In this document: one piece after another, positions 50,916 to 59,607 of the stretch
How the letters are laid out: each line of letters opens with the position of its first letter
Numbering within the stretch: the stretch's first letter is position 1
DNA from: Candidatus Desulforudis audaxviator MP104C
GTDB taxonomy: Bacteria > Bacillota > Desulfotomaculia > Desulfotomaculales > Desulforudaceae
Direction of reading: 5' to 3'
DNA: 64,000 nucleotides
Assembly (NCBI RefSeq): GCF_000018425.1
Contig: NC_010424.1
Coordinates: forward strand, 1,752,501-1,816,500
The notes under the pieces: model-generated
Told to the model about the DNA's origin: nothing
Databases searched by the model: none
Seen by the model: only the letters and a program-made list of their open reading frames with translations
Translations under genes and position numbers: made by a program

Positions 50916-51419
50916 TCATCCCCGGACCGGTTCCAGCGGGTTGGCGACTTTCAGGGCGGGAAAGTATCTTTGCAGAATTCCCTCATCCGCCGTAAGGAGC
51001 AGGTTCGCCCGGTGCAGGGCGTGGGCCCCGATCAGGAAGTCAGACAAAATATGCCGGGGAAAACCTTGAATCCTGCCGCATTGCGGACAGCTTACACTGA
51101 TTTCCATGCCGCAGGCGCTGCAATAATAAAGCGAGCCGCTTTGCCGCCGCCTTTGGAGATAGCGGGCAAAAGCTTCTGCTGCTGCAGCCCACACCGCCGG
51201 TGTTAGTTCCCAATCAACCGCGATCCGGTTGTCTTTAAGGAACGAATTGAGCTTTTGCTCGCTAATCAATACCCGCAGCTCCGCCCAGACCGCCGGGCAA
51301 ATAACCAGGCGTCCTCGCCGGTCGTGCTCTATCAGCACCTCCGCAACCAGTTGCGCTTGATTCGCGGGTTTTCCCCGGAGAAGGACGCTCAGCAGGTTAG
51401 TGTCAACCGCCGTTTGCAT
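50916..51419 (-). CDS. PIN-domain toxin with embedded zinc ribbon
   Basis: A 167-residue protein: MQTAVDTNLLSVLLRG (first Asp), VICPAVWAELRVLI (Glu), then an inserted CSACGMEISVSCPQCG (CxxC-x8-CxxC), followed by HILSDFLIGAHALHRANLLL (Asp) and TADEGILQRYFP (Asp). The PIN acidic set is intact. The zinc-ribbon insertion, between the third and fourth helices, is unusual and may help bind RNA or the antitoxin. It is encoded 4 nt downstream of an AbrB-type antitoxin. Confidence 0.87.
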   Translation of the reverse strand: MQTAVDTNLLSVLLRGKPANQAQLVAEVLIEHDRRGRLVICPAVWAELRVLISEQKLNSFLKDNRIAVDWELTPAVWAAAAEAFARYLQRRRQSGSLYYCSACGMEISVSCPQCGRIQGFPRHILSDFLIGAHALHRANLLLTADEGILQRYFPALKVANPLEPVRG

Positions 51420-51423
51420 AAGG

Positions 51424-51744
51424 CTACTCTTCCGCCGTATCGGCCGGACGACCCCGAAGCTCCCGCAGGAAGGCTACGGGGTCATCCACGTCCGCCAGTT
51501 CTTCGGCGCAATAACCGATATACCGCTTGAGGGGAAGGGGCGGTTTATGCGGCAGGAGCTGGAACCCACCCTCTGTCGCCCGCAACTCCAACTCCCGGCA
51601 CTCGCTGTCGGCACCCAGCATCCGGCGCACCTCGACGGGTATGGTGGCCTGGCCTTTGGGATTCAGCTTCAAAATCCACCTGGTTTTGGTCGCTCCGCTA
51701 AACTCCTTTTCCTCCGACCTTTTCTTTGATTTTGTCGTTCGCAC
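51424..51744 (-). CDS. AbrB/SpoVT-type antitoxin
   Basis: A 106-residue protein. The DNA-binding fold is RWILKLNPKGQATIPVEVRR then MLGADSECRELELRATEGGF. The basic N-terminal extension is unusual for the family (a later internal start is possible). The C-terminal segment (CAEELADVDDPVAFLRELRG) binds the toxin. It is the first gene of the pair with the zinc-ribbon PIN gene. Confidence 0.82.
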   Translation of the reverse strand: MRTTKSKKRSEEKEFSGATKTRWILKLNPKGQATIPVEVRRMLGADSECRELELRATEGGFQLLPHKPPLPLKRYIGYCAEELADVDDPVAFLRELRGRPADTAEE

Positions 51745-52021
51745 CGATCACGCCTTCATTTCTGTACAATTAAGACGTACTCATTGGTACGCTTCATTAA
51801 GTACTATTTTAACTTTCCGCTTCTCTTGATTCAATGGGAAGCAGGCAAGCGTACTCATTACTATCGGGATCAACCGGATGCGGGTTCGTTCAGCGCCTCG
51901 GCCAGTGTGCCCAAAGCCCGCCAGGCAGAAGGAGTTATCTCGACCATTTGTCTATTCGCTTGTTTCATCACATCCACAAATGGCCTGATGCCCCCCCCCG
52001 AGGAGACTTTACAAAATACGA
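51745..52021. promoter_or_regulatory. Upstream region of the AbrB-PIN pair, with repeated CGTACTCATT boxes
   Basis: An imperfect palindrome cgtac-tcattg-gtacg lies at 51776-51791, and its left half CGTACTCATT recurs at 51850-51859. Such boxes just upstream of an AbrB-type antitoxin gene are candidate autoregulatory operators. The rest of the region (51870-52020) holds no supported gene. Confidence 0.45.
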
Positions 52022-52056
52022 CAAAAAATCCGGCAGGCGGAGTCACCCGCCTGCCG
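52022..52056 (-). terminator. Rho-independent terminator of the SLH protein gene
   Basis: The minus-strand stem CGGCAGGCGG/CCGCCTGCCG (52056-52031) is followed by GATTTTTTGT. It lies 35 nt after the stop codon. Confidence 0.85.
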
Positions 52057-52090
52057 GGGAACAATAGCCGGAATCTGATTTGAAGCGCCG

Positions 52091-53812
52091 TTACAGCTTG
52101 CCTGTGGCCGCCAGCATGCGCTTGAGCATCACGATGGCTTCCGCCCGGGTGGCGTTCTCCTGCGGGGCGAACGTATTTCCGGTGCGACCGCCGACGATGC
52201 CCTGATCGGCCGCGACCGCCGCTACGTTCCGGGCCCAGGGACTGATCTTGGCGGCGTCGCTGAACCGCGCCAGGATGGCTTCCACCTCGGCGGCGCTAAG
52301 CTTGACGTCCTTGCCCTGGTAGGCCAGTCCGCGCGTCACCATCGCCGCCAGCTCCTGGCGGGTGATGTTCGCGTTCGGCTTAAAGCTGCCGTCCGGGTAG
52401 CCGCCCACCAGGCCGGCCGCCGCCGCGGTTTCCACCGCGCCCGCGTACCAGGCTTTGGCCGCCACATCCGTGAACCTGCCGCCCTTAGCCGCCTGCTCGG
52501 TGATGCCGAGGGTGCGGATCAGCAGGGCCGCAAACTGCGCCCGAGTGACGTTCGCGTTCGGCCGGAAGGTGCCGTCCGGGTAGCCGCCCGCAATGCCCTT
52601 GCCCGCCATCAGGTTGATGTCGTGTTCCGCCCAGTGCCCGCTGATGTCCGTGAACTGCGGCGGGGTGAACACGCGGACCATCACGGTGTACAGACTGAGG
52701 GAGTCGCGCGGCGCCGAAACGGTCTTGTTCCGCTTGTCGACCGTGGAACCGGGCACGGCATCCCATCTCTTGGCGGTCTCGTTGTACCGGAACAGGCTGA
52801 GGTCGTCCTCGCGCGCGCCCGCCAGTTTCGCCGGGTCGTACGGCAGGGTCAGCGTGATCGGCTTGTCGAAGTTCCGGATCGCGCCCTTGCGCTCTCCGGC
52901 CGCGTACGCCTCAATGCTGAAGCGGTAGACCTCGCCGGCGATGCGGTAAGCCGCGGCCGCCGGTACGGGGGACTCGCCCTTGGTGACGCTCAGGTTGAGC
53001 GTGACGTTCTGACCCTTGAAGGCGCTGAGATCAAGCGCGCCCGGCGGGATCGCCAGCTTGGCGCCGCCGATCTCCACCACGGCAGACCGGTTGCCCTCCA
53101 GCACCCTGGCCAGGAGGTCGGCCGAAACGGCGACGGTGCCTTGGGTGGCAAGGTTGGTCGGGATGCTGAACACGACCGCCTTCACGGCCGGATCGGCCAG
53201 CATTTTCTCGACCTTGGCCGCGTCGACGGTCAGAGTGCCCAAGCCGTCCTTGACCTCGACGGTGCCGGTGGCCACTTCATGCTTCACCGGCGCCGGAGCC
53301 GGAGCAGGACCGGGGCCGGGAGCGGGTCTAGGTGGCGGTGCCTCGATGGTGAGAGCAATGGATTTGGGCTGTTTACCGGATTCGTAAACCACAAGCGAGA
53401 CTTCGAGAGGCAGTAAGCCGGTGAAGCTGTACGCCCAGGCGTAAACAAACTGATAGCCCGCACCGTAGACCTCGCTGTAGACCTCGGAATAGGTTGCGTC
53501 GGAGGCGTAAACCGTCTTGAGCACCCTCTGCCCATCGCGGATCACAAACCAGATGTTGCTGAAGTCGTCCTGGGTCAACGGCGTAATCCGAATGGTCAGG
53601 GTGACTTTCGTTCTATCCTGGTCGGTCCTAAGGATGGCTCTCTCCGTTTGGAATCGACCGTCTTTGTCCAGAACCGTGATTTGGCGTGTCTGTTCTCCTG
53701 ACTGGGCAGCCGCCGGAGTAAAGCTTCCAAGGGTAAGAGTCACCAGAAACGCGAGGAACACCACCAGGGCGATGTTGCCCATCAGTGTCCGGTTCGCATA
53801 TAATTTGCCCAT
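52091..53812 (-). CDS. Secreted S-layer-homology (SLH) domain protein
   Basis: A 573-residue protein from the ATG ending at 53812 (GAAGGAGG nine nt upstream). Signal peptide: hydrophobic IALVVFLAFLVTLTL, then TPAAAQS as a likely cleavage region. Beta-rich N-terminal domain, a Pro/Ala linker (PRPAPGPGPAPAPAP ~180), an Ig/ZU5-like middle (~200-390), then three SLH modules: FTDISGHWAEHDINLMAGKG, FTDVAAKAWYAGAVETAAAA and FSDAAKISPWARNVAAVAAD, each with (V/I)GGYPDGxFxPxxxxTR-type ends. SLH modules hold the protein on pyruvylated wall polymer. It is likely an S-layer or accessory surface protein. Confidence 0.93.
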   Translation of the reverse strand: MGKLYANRTLMGNIALVVFLAFLVTLTLGSFTPAAAQSGEQTRQITVLDKDGRFQTERAILRTDQDRTKVTLTIRITPLTQDDFSNIWFVIRDGQRVLKTVYASDATYSEVYSEVYGAGYQFVYAWAYSFTGLLPLEVSLVVYESGKQPKSIALTIEAPPPRPAPGPGPAPAPAPVKHEVATGTVEVKDGLGTLTVDAAKVEKMLADPAVKAVVFSIPTNLATQGTVAVSADLLARVLEGNRSAVVEIGGAKLAIPPGALDLSAFKGQNVTLNLSVTKGESPVPAAAAYRIAGEVYRFSIEAYAAGERKGAIRNFDKPITLTLPYDPAKLAGAREDDLSLFRYNETAKRWDAVPGSTVDKRNKTVSAPRDSLSLYTVMVRVFTPPQFTDISGHWAEHDINLMAGKGIAGGYPDGTFRPNANVTRAQFAALLIRTLGITEQAAKGGRFTDVAAKAWYAGAVETAAAAGLVGGYPDGSFKPNANITRQELAAMVTRGLAYQGKDVKLSAAEVEAILARFSDAAKISPWARNVAAVAADQGIVGGRTGNTFAPQENATRAEAIVMLKRMLAATGKL

Positions 53813-53875
53813 TACCTTTTCACCTCCTTCCCTGGCAGGATAGGAAGTGTGGGCACAATACCCCACTTAGAGCAG

Positions 53876-53884
53876 ATTATACCA
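53876..53884 (-). promoter_or_regulatory. Extended -10 promoter of the SLH gene
   Basis: The minus strand reads TGGTATAAT, a perfect -10 with the TGn extension, 64 nt before the start codon. No good -35 is visible. Confidence 0.6.
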
Positions 53885-53926
53885 TAGTCCGTCAACTGAG
53901 CATACCCATTCTGTACAATTAATTAA

Positions 53927-54170
53927 TTACTTAAGCAGTGGGAAACGCCATGGAACCCGTAGCGCCCGCCGGATGCCGTACTTCTCGTGGTACTCGTAGG
54001 GCAGCGCGTAGAGATAGGCGGCCGCGGGCATCAAAGGATTTCCGATGACCAAGCTGCAGGGCCAAACCCGTGCCGCCGGCAAGGTAGAATTCCTCGGCCA
54101 GAGGGGATCCCGCAAAGCCGGCCAGGGCTCGCCAACCGTTGTTATCTAGTACCTCTCGGAACTCTTTCAC
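53927..54170 (-). pseudogene. AbiEii-type nucleotidyltransferase toxin, N-terminal fragment
   Basis: Starts MKEFREVLDNNGWRALAGFA, then EEFYLAGGTGLALQLGHRKS, the opening of AbiEii/AbiGii (DUF1814) toxins, where GGTxLAL is the nucleotide-binding start. After GHRKSFD the family's DLDFF active-site Asp residues are missing and other sequence follows in shifted frames. It is dead. No AbiEi antitoxin is nearby. Confidence 0.72.
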
Positions 54171-54270
54171 TGTACATCTCTCCGCTATGTTGCGTTCACC
54201 TATATTTTACCACAAACCTGGCTGCTGGATTTTTTATATAAGGGAAAGAAGCTGTTTTTGGTCTCCGGGC

Positions 54271-56082
54271 TCAGGGCCGGCTGTCACTTTCCCCGTAAAG
54301 CCACAGGTAGGCGAGATAGGAATTCCTCACCTTGGTGATGTACTCCCGGGTTTCCGCGAAAGTGACGGCCGTGGGGAAGCCGTGCGGGTCCTGCCCCAGG
54401 GGCGACCTGCTCCAGCGCCCGGCGTTGCCCGGGCCGGCGTTGTACGCGGCCAGCGCCCGGTCGAGGTCGCCCCTGAACGACTTCAGCATGGACGCCAGGT
54501 AAAAAGCCCCGAAGCGGATGTTGGTCTCCGGGTCGAACAGGTCGTCCACTTCGAAGGCCACTCCCTTCTGCCGGGCGATGTATTCCCCCGTACCGGGCAT
54601 GATCTGCATCAGCCCCCGCGCCCCCGCCCGGGAGACGGCCCCGGGCCGAAAATGGCTTTCCTCCCGCATCACGGCCCACAGGAGGCGGGGATCGAGCCCA
54701 TAGTCGGCCGCGGCCTTTAAGACCGGTTCCGCGAACGGCCGCGGATAGGCCACCCGGTAAGCCCGGGCACAGGGGTGTTCCCCGAGCACCTCTATCCCCA
54801 GCCCGACCCCGGCGAAGTAGTGACCCTCCTCCAGGTACCATTCTCCCAGGGCCAGCTTCTCCGGAAGGGAAGCCAGCCGGACTCCGATCCGGAGCTCCAG
54901 TTGGGCGAGTTCCCCCCGGCCGGACTGCCGGTAGGCTTCAGCCCTCTTCAAGAAGGCTGGGATGGCCGCCCCCAGCGCCGCCTCCTCCACCCAGCGGGGC
55001 TCCTTCCCCAGGCGGTCCATCCAGGCCGGATGGGTGGTGAGGTAGGTCAGGAAGTCTTCCGCTAGCGGGTCTCCTTTCCTGGACAGGAGAACGTAGGCCC
55101 GGAAGGCAGCGTCGTCCTGCAAGCGCCCCGGCTCGCGGCCCAGGGCCACGTAAAGGGGAAGGGCCTTATCAGGGCGGCCCAACTGTTCCCAGAGCCGCGC
55201 TCCCCGCCACCGGCCGTCGGCCTCCGGGGCCGAGCTGAAGGCGATGGCCGCCTCTGGCAGCCGCCCCCACTGCTCCAGGATGACCCCCCGGCGGTAGCTG
55301 CCCTTTGCCCCCAGGCGACCGTACACCACGAAGGCGGCTTCCCTCCGGCCGGCGACTTCCAGACAGCGGGCGTACCACCACCCCATCTCCAGATCGGCCG
55401 GGTTTTCCCGCCAGTACCTTTCCAGGCGGGGCAGGGCCTCCCCGTACCGCTGCATCCCCACCAGGGCCCTAAGGTAGGGCCGCTCCAACCGGGGGCCCTC
55501 GGGGCCCTCCAGCAGCGGCTCCAGGACCCGGGCCGCCTCGGTCCAGAGCTCTCTTTTCAGCAGTTCCTCGGCCAGGGCCGGGAGATCCTGCTCAAGGCGC
55601 AAAAGCGCCTGCAGGGCCTTTTCGTCCGGCAGGAGCAAGAGGTAGTGTTCCCGCGCCTCCGCTTGGCGTCCTGCCTCTTCCAGCCAGGAAGCCAATTCCC
55701 GGCGCACCGGCGCCGAGTCGTGCAGGGAAAGGGCCCGGTGATAGAAGGCCCAGGGGTCTTGGCCTGCCTCCCGGTAGCGGCGAGCCAGTTCGAGGTTGGC
55801 CAGATACCCCACGGCATCTGCCCGGCGGGAAAGCTCGAAAAGCCCCGCCTCACTCTCCCGGGGGGATTTTTCCAGCAGCTTCTCCAGCAGAAGCACGTGG
55901 TGCAGCTCCTCCGACACGCTGGCGAGAAACTCCCTCTGGGCAGGCGCCCCCGGCTTCGTCTCTCGCGGGGACGGCGGCCCCAGGGCGATCCCCCCGGCGG
56001 CGAAGCCAAGGGCGGCCACGAGCATACCCCCGACCAGTACCAGAAAGAAGGTTCTTCGTGCATACCTGCCCGTACGTCTCAT
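54271..56082 (-). CDS. Lytic murein transglycosylase (Slt70-like)
   Basis: A 603-residue protein. N-terminal signal-anchor (TFFLVLVGGMLVAALGFAAG), ~370 residues of TPR-like helical repeats (ARRYREAGQDPWAFYHRALS, ARCLEVAGRREAAFVVYGRL, and so on), then the SLT domain: LLWAVMREESHFRPGAVSRA (catalytic Glu), ARGLMQIMPGTGEYIA, NIRFGAFYLASMLKSFRG and ALAAYNAGPGNAGRW. It cleaves glycan strands to 1,6-anhydro-MurNAc ends. It resembles Slt70, but with a membrane anchor. Confidence 0.93.
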   Translation of the reverse strand: MRRTGRYARRTFFLVLVGGMLVAALGFAAGGIALGPPSPRETKPGAPAQREFLASVSEELHHVLLLEKLLEKSPRESEAGLFELSRRADAVGYLANLELARRYREAGQDPWAFYHRALSLHDSAPVRRELASWLEEAGRQAEAREHYLLLLPDEKALQALLRLEQDLPALAEELLKRELWTEAARVLEPLLEGPEGPRLERPYLRALVGMQRYGEALPRLERYWRENPADLEMGWWYARCLEVAGRREAAFVVYGRLGAKGSYRRGVILEQWGRLPEAAIAFSSAPEADGRWRGARLWEQLGRPDKALPLYVALGREPGRLQDDAAFRAYVLLSRKGDPLAEDFLTYLTTHPAWMDRLGKEPRWVEEAALGAAIPAFLKRAEAYRQSGRGELAQLELRIGVRLASLPEKLALGEWYLEEGHYFAGVGLGIEVLGEHPCARAYRVAYPRPFAEPVLKAAADYGLDPRLLWAVMREESHFRPGAVSRAGARGLMQIMPGTGEYIARQKGVAFEVDDLFDPETNIRFGAFYLASMLKSFRGDLDRALAAYNAGPGNAGRWSRSPLGQDPHGFPTAVTFAETREYITKVRNSYLAYLWLYGESDSRP

Positions 56083-56234
56083 TGCTTTTCCTCGCAGGGG
56101 AGGATCCCCCCTTGCTCTATCCTGGTCAAGTCTCTTCCCGCATCCTCTTCGCGAAGCAGGTGAGGTTTCCTGTCAAGTCATGCGCAGGAATTTGGCCGGC
56201 CCTGCCGAAGTCCCTATCGGTCTTGGAAGATATT

Positions 56235-56263
56235 TTGACCGGACCTGGCCTGCATGGCATAAT
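56235..56263 (+). promoter_or_regulatory. Sigma-A promoter for the paralogous pair
   Basis: TTGACC (56235-56240), a 17-nt spacer and CATAAT (56258-56263), 34 nt before the chosen ATG at 56298. This rules out in-frame starts further upstream. Confidence 0.65.
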
Positions 56264-56297
56264 GAAGCTAGTTTACTTACGGGGGGCCTTATGCACA

Positions 56298-56888
56298 ATG
56301 TCCGGGAAGCCCGCAGCCATCCTGGCCTATGAAGAACAGTTAGCCAAAAACGTGGCGCTCCAGATCAGGGCCGGCCAACCCCGGCCTCTCTGGCAGTATT
56401 TCGTACCCTTTAAGTTCTTGTTTGAGATTTTCGCCGCCAAACGGGAAATGAGTTGGTTTTCCAAAGACTTTCTGTTTGTCAGGAAACTGGCCCTGGACGC
56501 GGCCCGGGATATCGTCGAGGGGCAGGACCGACAGGAGAGCTTGGCCGAAGTAGGCGCGGCGATCAAGGATTGGCTCTCTTCCCACGCCCTCTATTCGGAA
56601 GAGCTCCACCAAAAACAAGCGGCCTTGGCCGATTTGCTCTGCACCCACTACTCCCGCCTGCTACTGGCGGAGGGCAAGGACCACACCTTCCTGGTCAGAA
56701 ACGCTTATGGGTCCCGGGCGGAATACGAGTCTTTCCTGCGCCGACTCGCCGCCGCGGAAAGCGAAATCGACCGGGTGATTGTAGCCATGAGGGGTCAATC
56801 GGCCGGGCTGCAGGCGCAAATGTCGGCCAAGCAAAGAGCGGTTACTACCCTAAGGGCCAAAGACACCGGCGGTTTTTTCCCGCAGTAA
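56298..56888 (+). CDS. Uncharacterised helical protein, first of a paralogous pair
   Basis: A 196-residue protein. After ~25 residues comes a hydrophobic/aromatic segment (LWQYFVPFKFLFEIF), then WFSKDFLFVRKLALDAARDI and LHQKQAALADLLCTHYSRLL. A C-terminal alpha-helical stretch with AAAESEIDRVIVAM follows. The order of motifs (membrane-like segment, 'FSKDFLFxRKLALDAA', 'lxxHYxRLLxAxG', 'AYgSRaEYexFLrrL') is repeated in the next gene, so they are paralogues. It is probably membrane-associated. I do not recognise a functionally known family. Confidence 0.75.
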   Translation: MSGKPAAILAYEEQLAKNVALQIRAGQPRPLWQYFVPFKFLFEIFAAKREMSWFSKDFLFVRKLALDAARDIVEGQDRQESLAEVGAAIKDWLSSHALYSEELHQKQAALADLLCTHYSRLLLAEGKDHTFLVRNAYGSRAEYESFLRRLAAAESEIDRVIVAMRGQSAGLQAQMSAKQRAVTTLRAKDTGGFFPQ

Positions 56889-56901
56889 GGTGGGTGGAAA
56901 A

Positions 56902-57546
56902 GTGGCATCCTTGGACGCAAAATACGATGCGATCCTGGCCCGAGAACAACAGTTCGCCCTGACCGTGGCCAGGAAAGTTGTGGACAAACCGGAGTTATCG
57001 GTCTGGATGTTTTTGATCCCGATCGTATTCATCTACTACATCCACCGCTACCAGAAGTTCCAGGCCGGTGTGAAACTATTCAGTAAGGAGTTCGTGTTTA
57101 CGAAAAAGGCGGCGCTCGATGCGGCCTTCCAGATAACTAGGAACGGTGTATCCAAAGACGAAGCGCTGGCAACCTGTTGCCCCGACGAGGAAGCAGGCTC
57201 TGCTGCAGACGAAGCGCTGGCAACCTGTTGCTCCGATACCGCGCTGGTGAAGGAGATCCGCCGGAAGCAATTCAAGGAGGTCGCTTTCCTCGTTGATCAT
57301 TATGTCAGGCTGCTCACGGCCGACGGCGACAGTTATCAGTCGCTGGTGAAGAAAGCCTATACCCGCGCCGGCTACCGCCAATTCCTCAAGCAGCTCCAGC
57401 AGGTGGAAAAGGAAGTAAACCAGGCCGCAAAGCACGCCTTTAAAGAAACCGAGGGTTTCTTGGAATTCATGTCGAAGATGGAGGTAGCTACCGAGCTTCT
57501 GAGACAGGAAGAAACAAAGAAGCTCTTTAACGGGTCAAACCTTTAA
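56902..57546 (+). CDS. Uncharacterised membrane-anchored helical protein, second of a paralogous pair
   Basis: A 214-residue protein from a GTG 7 nt after AAGGTGG; a GTG at 56890 is the alternative. One membrane segment, VWMFLIPIVFIYYIHRY, then KLFSKEFVFTKKAALDAAFQ, VAFLVDHYVRLLTADGDSY and KAYTRAGYRQFLKQLQQVEK, parallel to the upstream paralogue. A 24-nt direct repeat (57159-57182 and 57209-57232) duplicates DEALATCC inside the soluble domain. Function is unknown; the pair may form hetero-oligomers. Confidence 0.8.
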   Translation: MASLDAKYDAILAREQQFALTVARKVVDKPELSVWMFLIPIVFIYYIHRYQKFQAGVKLFSKEFVFTKKAALDAAFQITRNGVSKDEALATCCPDEEAGSAADEALATCCSDTALVKEIRRKQFKEVAFLVDHYVRLLTADGDSYQSLVKKAYTRAGYRQFLKQLQQVEKEVNQAAKHAFKETEGFLEFMSKMEVATELLRQEETKKLFNGSNL

Positions 57547-57598
57547 TTTAAGGAGGAACATCGCTCGCTCAATCGAGAATTGGCACTTTGACAAATCT

Positions 57599-58492
57599 TT
57601 AAATAGGCGGGTTTTTAGTTTCTATGTGCCTGATCCGGTTCAGCAGATAGGCAACATAAAACCCGGCGATCAAGGCCATCAGGCCGGCCGCAAGGTTCAG
57701 TCCGGCAAGATTCAAAACGGCCGCTATTTCCAACCCGAGCTGATAAAGAGAGGCCAGCACCAGCCCCAGAATAAAGTAAAAGGTCGGCGTCGGATAGTTT
57801 TTCAACAGCAGATTGATGATTCGGGCGAAAATAATGATCCCCGGAAGGGCACCGGCAGCGAAAAAGGCCAGAGGCACCAGGACCATTTCATTTACAAAAT
57901 ACAAGATGTTTTGGTATTCTCCTAAACTGATCAGCAGGGCGGATCCGGAAAATCCCGGTGCAACCATTGAACCGGCAGCTAAAAAACCGCAAAAGAGCAG
58001 CCAGAGACCGTATGGCCAGTTGATGCCCGCTACCGTGAAAGCCGCCGGCGCTCCGGAACCGGTTTCCGGGAATTGGGTGATTTCCGCCCGGTCGCCGATC
58101 AGGGCGAAAAGGATCAGCAAAAACAAGCCAGCAAGCAGGGTGGCCAGGCGTTTGGCGGTTAATTTCATGTCGGGGTGGATTTTCAGGAAAAAAGGAAGAA
58201 AGCCGATGATCAGCCCGGCAAAGAACAAATAAGTTGGTTGGGCCAGTAAAGGTGTAGCCAGGAGGACGTGAAACATTCTGGCAAAAGTCAGAATTCCGAG
58301 CGCTGCGCCCACTAAAACAAGTAATAGAAAAACAAGATCTTTTCTTCTCCTGGTACTGTTGAAGACCAGGCCGCCGAGGGCGGCGACCAGCCTTTCGTAG
58401 ATTCCCAGAACAAAGGCCAACGTCCCCCCGGAGACGCCGGGAACCAGGGCGGCGATGCCGATGAGCATTCCTTTGAAGACGATGAGTAACAT
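57599..58492 (-). CDS. DUF368 / PopT-type polyprenyl-phosphate transporter
   Basis: A 297-residue protein with ~8 membrane segments. Family marks: KGMLIGIAALVPGVSGGTLA and LGIYERLVAAL near the N-terminus, FFAGLIIGFLPFFLK, and a second inverted-repeat copy AAGSMVAPGFSGSALLISLG. DUF368 proteins (PopT) return undecaprenyl phosphate to the cytoplasmic face, supplying the carrier for peptidoglycan and for glycans like the one encoded in this window. It is transcribed towards the paralogous pair. Confidence 0.92.
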   Translation of the reverse strand: MLLIVFKGMLIGIAALVPGVSGGTLAFVLGIYERLVAALGGLVFNSTRRRKDLVFLLLVLVGAALGILTFARMFHVLLATPLLAQPTYLFFAGLIIGFLPFFLKIHPDMKLTAKRLATLLAGLFLLILFALIGDRAEITQFPETGSGAPAAFTVAGINWPYGLWLLFCGFLAAGSMVAPGFSGSALLISLGEYQNILYFVNEMVLVPLAFFAAGALPGIIIFARIINLLLKNYPTPTFYFILGLVLASLYQLGLEIAAVLNLAGLNLAAGLMALIAGFYVAYLLNRIRHIETKNPPI

Positions 58493-58699
58493 CCGCGCTT
58501 ACACGGTCAATTCATATTCCTTCATTACTTCCTCCTCATATGCAGCCCCACCCGCCAACTGAGCGGGCACAAAGTCCACCGGCACTCGGGTTCTTTATAA
58601 TCACCGGCTTGCCACTTTTTGTCTCCGGATCTATGAGTGTGCCGTTTAATACCTCTCTCATCCGAATCCCCCGCTTACTCAAGTATGTAGTATTTAATT
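58493..58699. other. Gap with small coding scraps
   Basis: On the minus strand, MREVLNGTLIDPETKSGKPV (from ~58660) and, after GAGGAGG, the 8-codon MKEYELTV (58526-58503) look like starts of lost genes. Neither is long enough to name. Confidence 0.35.
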
Positions 58700-59485
58700 T
58701 TATTTTTTTTGAAACACGCGCTTAAACCAGTTATTCCGGACATCCAATTCTCGGGGTGTGCCGGATTCCACCGGCTGCCCCTCCAGGATGCGCCGGGGGT
58801 TTTCGTGCAGCAGAAGGCTCATTACCTCATTGCCCACGAATATGGTGAGCCTGTCTTGTATCTCCCTCAAGGCCGCCAGGCGCGCGCCGGGGCCGTGCAG
58901 GTCCGAGGCCACGAAATGCACCCAGTGTTGCCGGACAAACAGCTCGGCGGCCGCTCGCACGTCCCGCCCGAACAGGCCGACCAAGCTGGCCGCCGTAATC
59001 TGCACCAGGACGCCCTGCTCCACCAGTTGGTACAACCTTTCCGGGCGCGCCGCCAGTTCCCGGTTGCGCTCCGGGTGCGCCAGCACGGGCGTCACCCCGC
59101 GCACCAACAACTCAAAAAGCACCCGGTCCGCATACGCAGGAACCCCTACCATGGGCAGTTCCACGAGCACGTGTTTCCCGCGGTCATTCAGGGTCAGCAG
59201 TTCCCCCCGGTCCAGCTTTTCCGGAAGCTCTGGCTCTAGGTAGTATTCCGCGCCGGGGAAAACGCGCACCGCCAGTCCCGCCGCATCCAGTACCGCCTGC
59301 AGCCGGGCGACCCGCTCCAGAATAAGCCTGCGGCCGTTGCTAAACACCCCCGGGATGACGTGCGGCGTGGCCACAATCGCGCCGATCCCGATGGCCAGAG
59401 CCTGTCGTGCCGCGGCGACGGCCTCGGCCTCATTCACGGCGCCGTCGTCCACCCCGGGCAGAATATGGGCGTGCAGATCGATCAT
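58700..59485 (-). CDS. CpsB/CapC-family (PHP) tyrosine-protein phosphatase
   Basis: A 261-residue PHP-fold protein: MIDLHAHILPGVDDGA (metal ligands HxH), IGAIVATPHVIPGVFSNGRR, FPGAEYYLEPEL, VLVELPMVGVPAYADRVLFE, PVLAHPERNREL and VHFVASDLHGPGARL. This is the YwqE/CpsB/Wzb-substitute of Gram-positives, which dephosphorylates BY-kinases tied to Wzz-type proteins and so controls glycan synthesis. Its likely target system lies at the other end of the window. A TATAAT lies at 59514-59509 upstream. Confidence 0.92.
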   Translation of the reverse strand: MIDLHAHILPGVDDGAVNEAEAVAAARQALAIGIGAIVATPHVIPGVFSNGRRLILERVARLQAVLDAAGLAVRVFPGAEYYLEPELPEKLDRGELLTLNDRGKHVLVELPMVGVPAYADRVLFELLVRGVTPVLAHPERNRELAARPERLYQLVEQGVLVQITAASLVGLFGRDVRAAAELFVRQHWVHFVASDLHGPGARLAALREIQDRLTIFVGNEVMSLLLHENPRRILEGQPVESGTPRELDVRNNWFKRVFQKK

Positions 59486-59578
59486 GGCTGAACCCCCTGT
59501 TTTTTTTCATTATACCGTACCGCGCTCTCAAACGGCTGTGACGGCGGTACTTTTTGGGCATTTTCGTGTATAATGTTT

Positions 59579-59584
59579 TCATTA
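59579..59584 (+). promoter_or_regulatory. -10 element of the nitroreductase gene
   Basis: TATAAT preceded by TG (extended -10, TGTATAAT), 24 nt before the start codon. A TATAAT on the opposite strand (59514-59509) would serve the divergent phosphatase gene. Confidence 0.6.
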
Positions 59585-59607
59585 CTGGTTTCTGGGAGGG
59601 GTCACGT

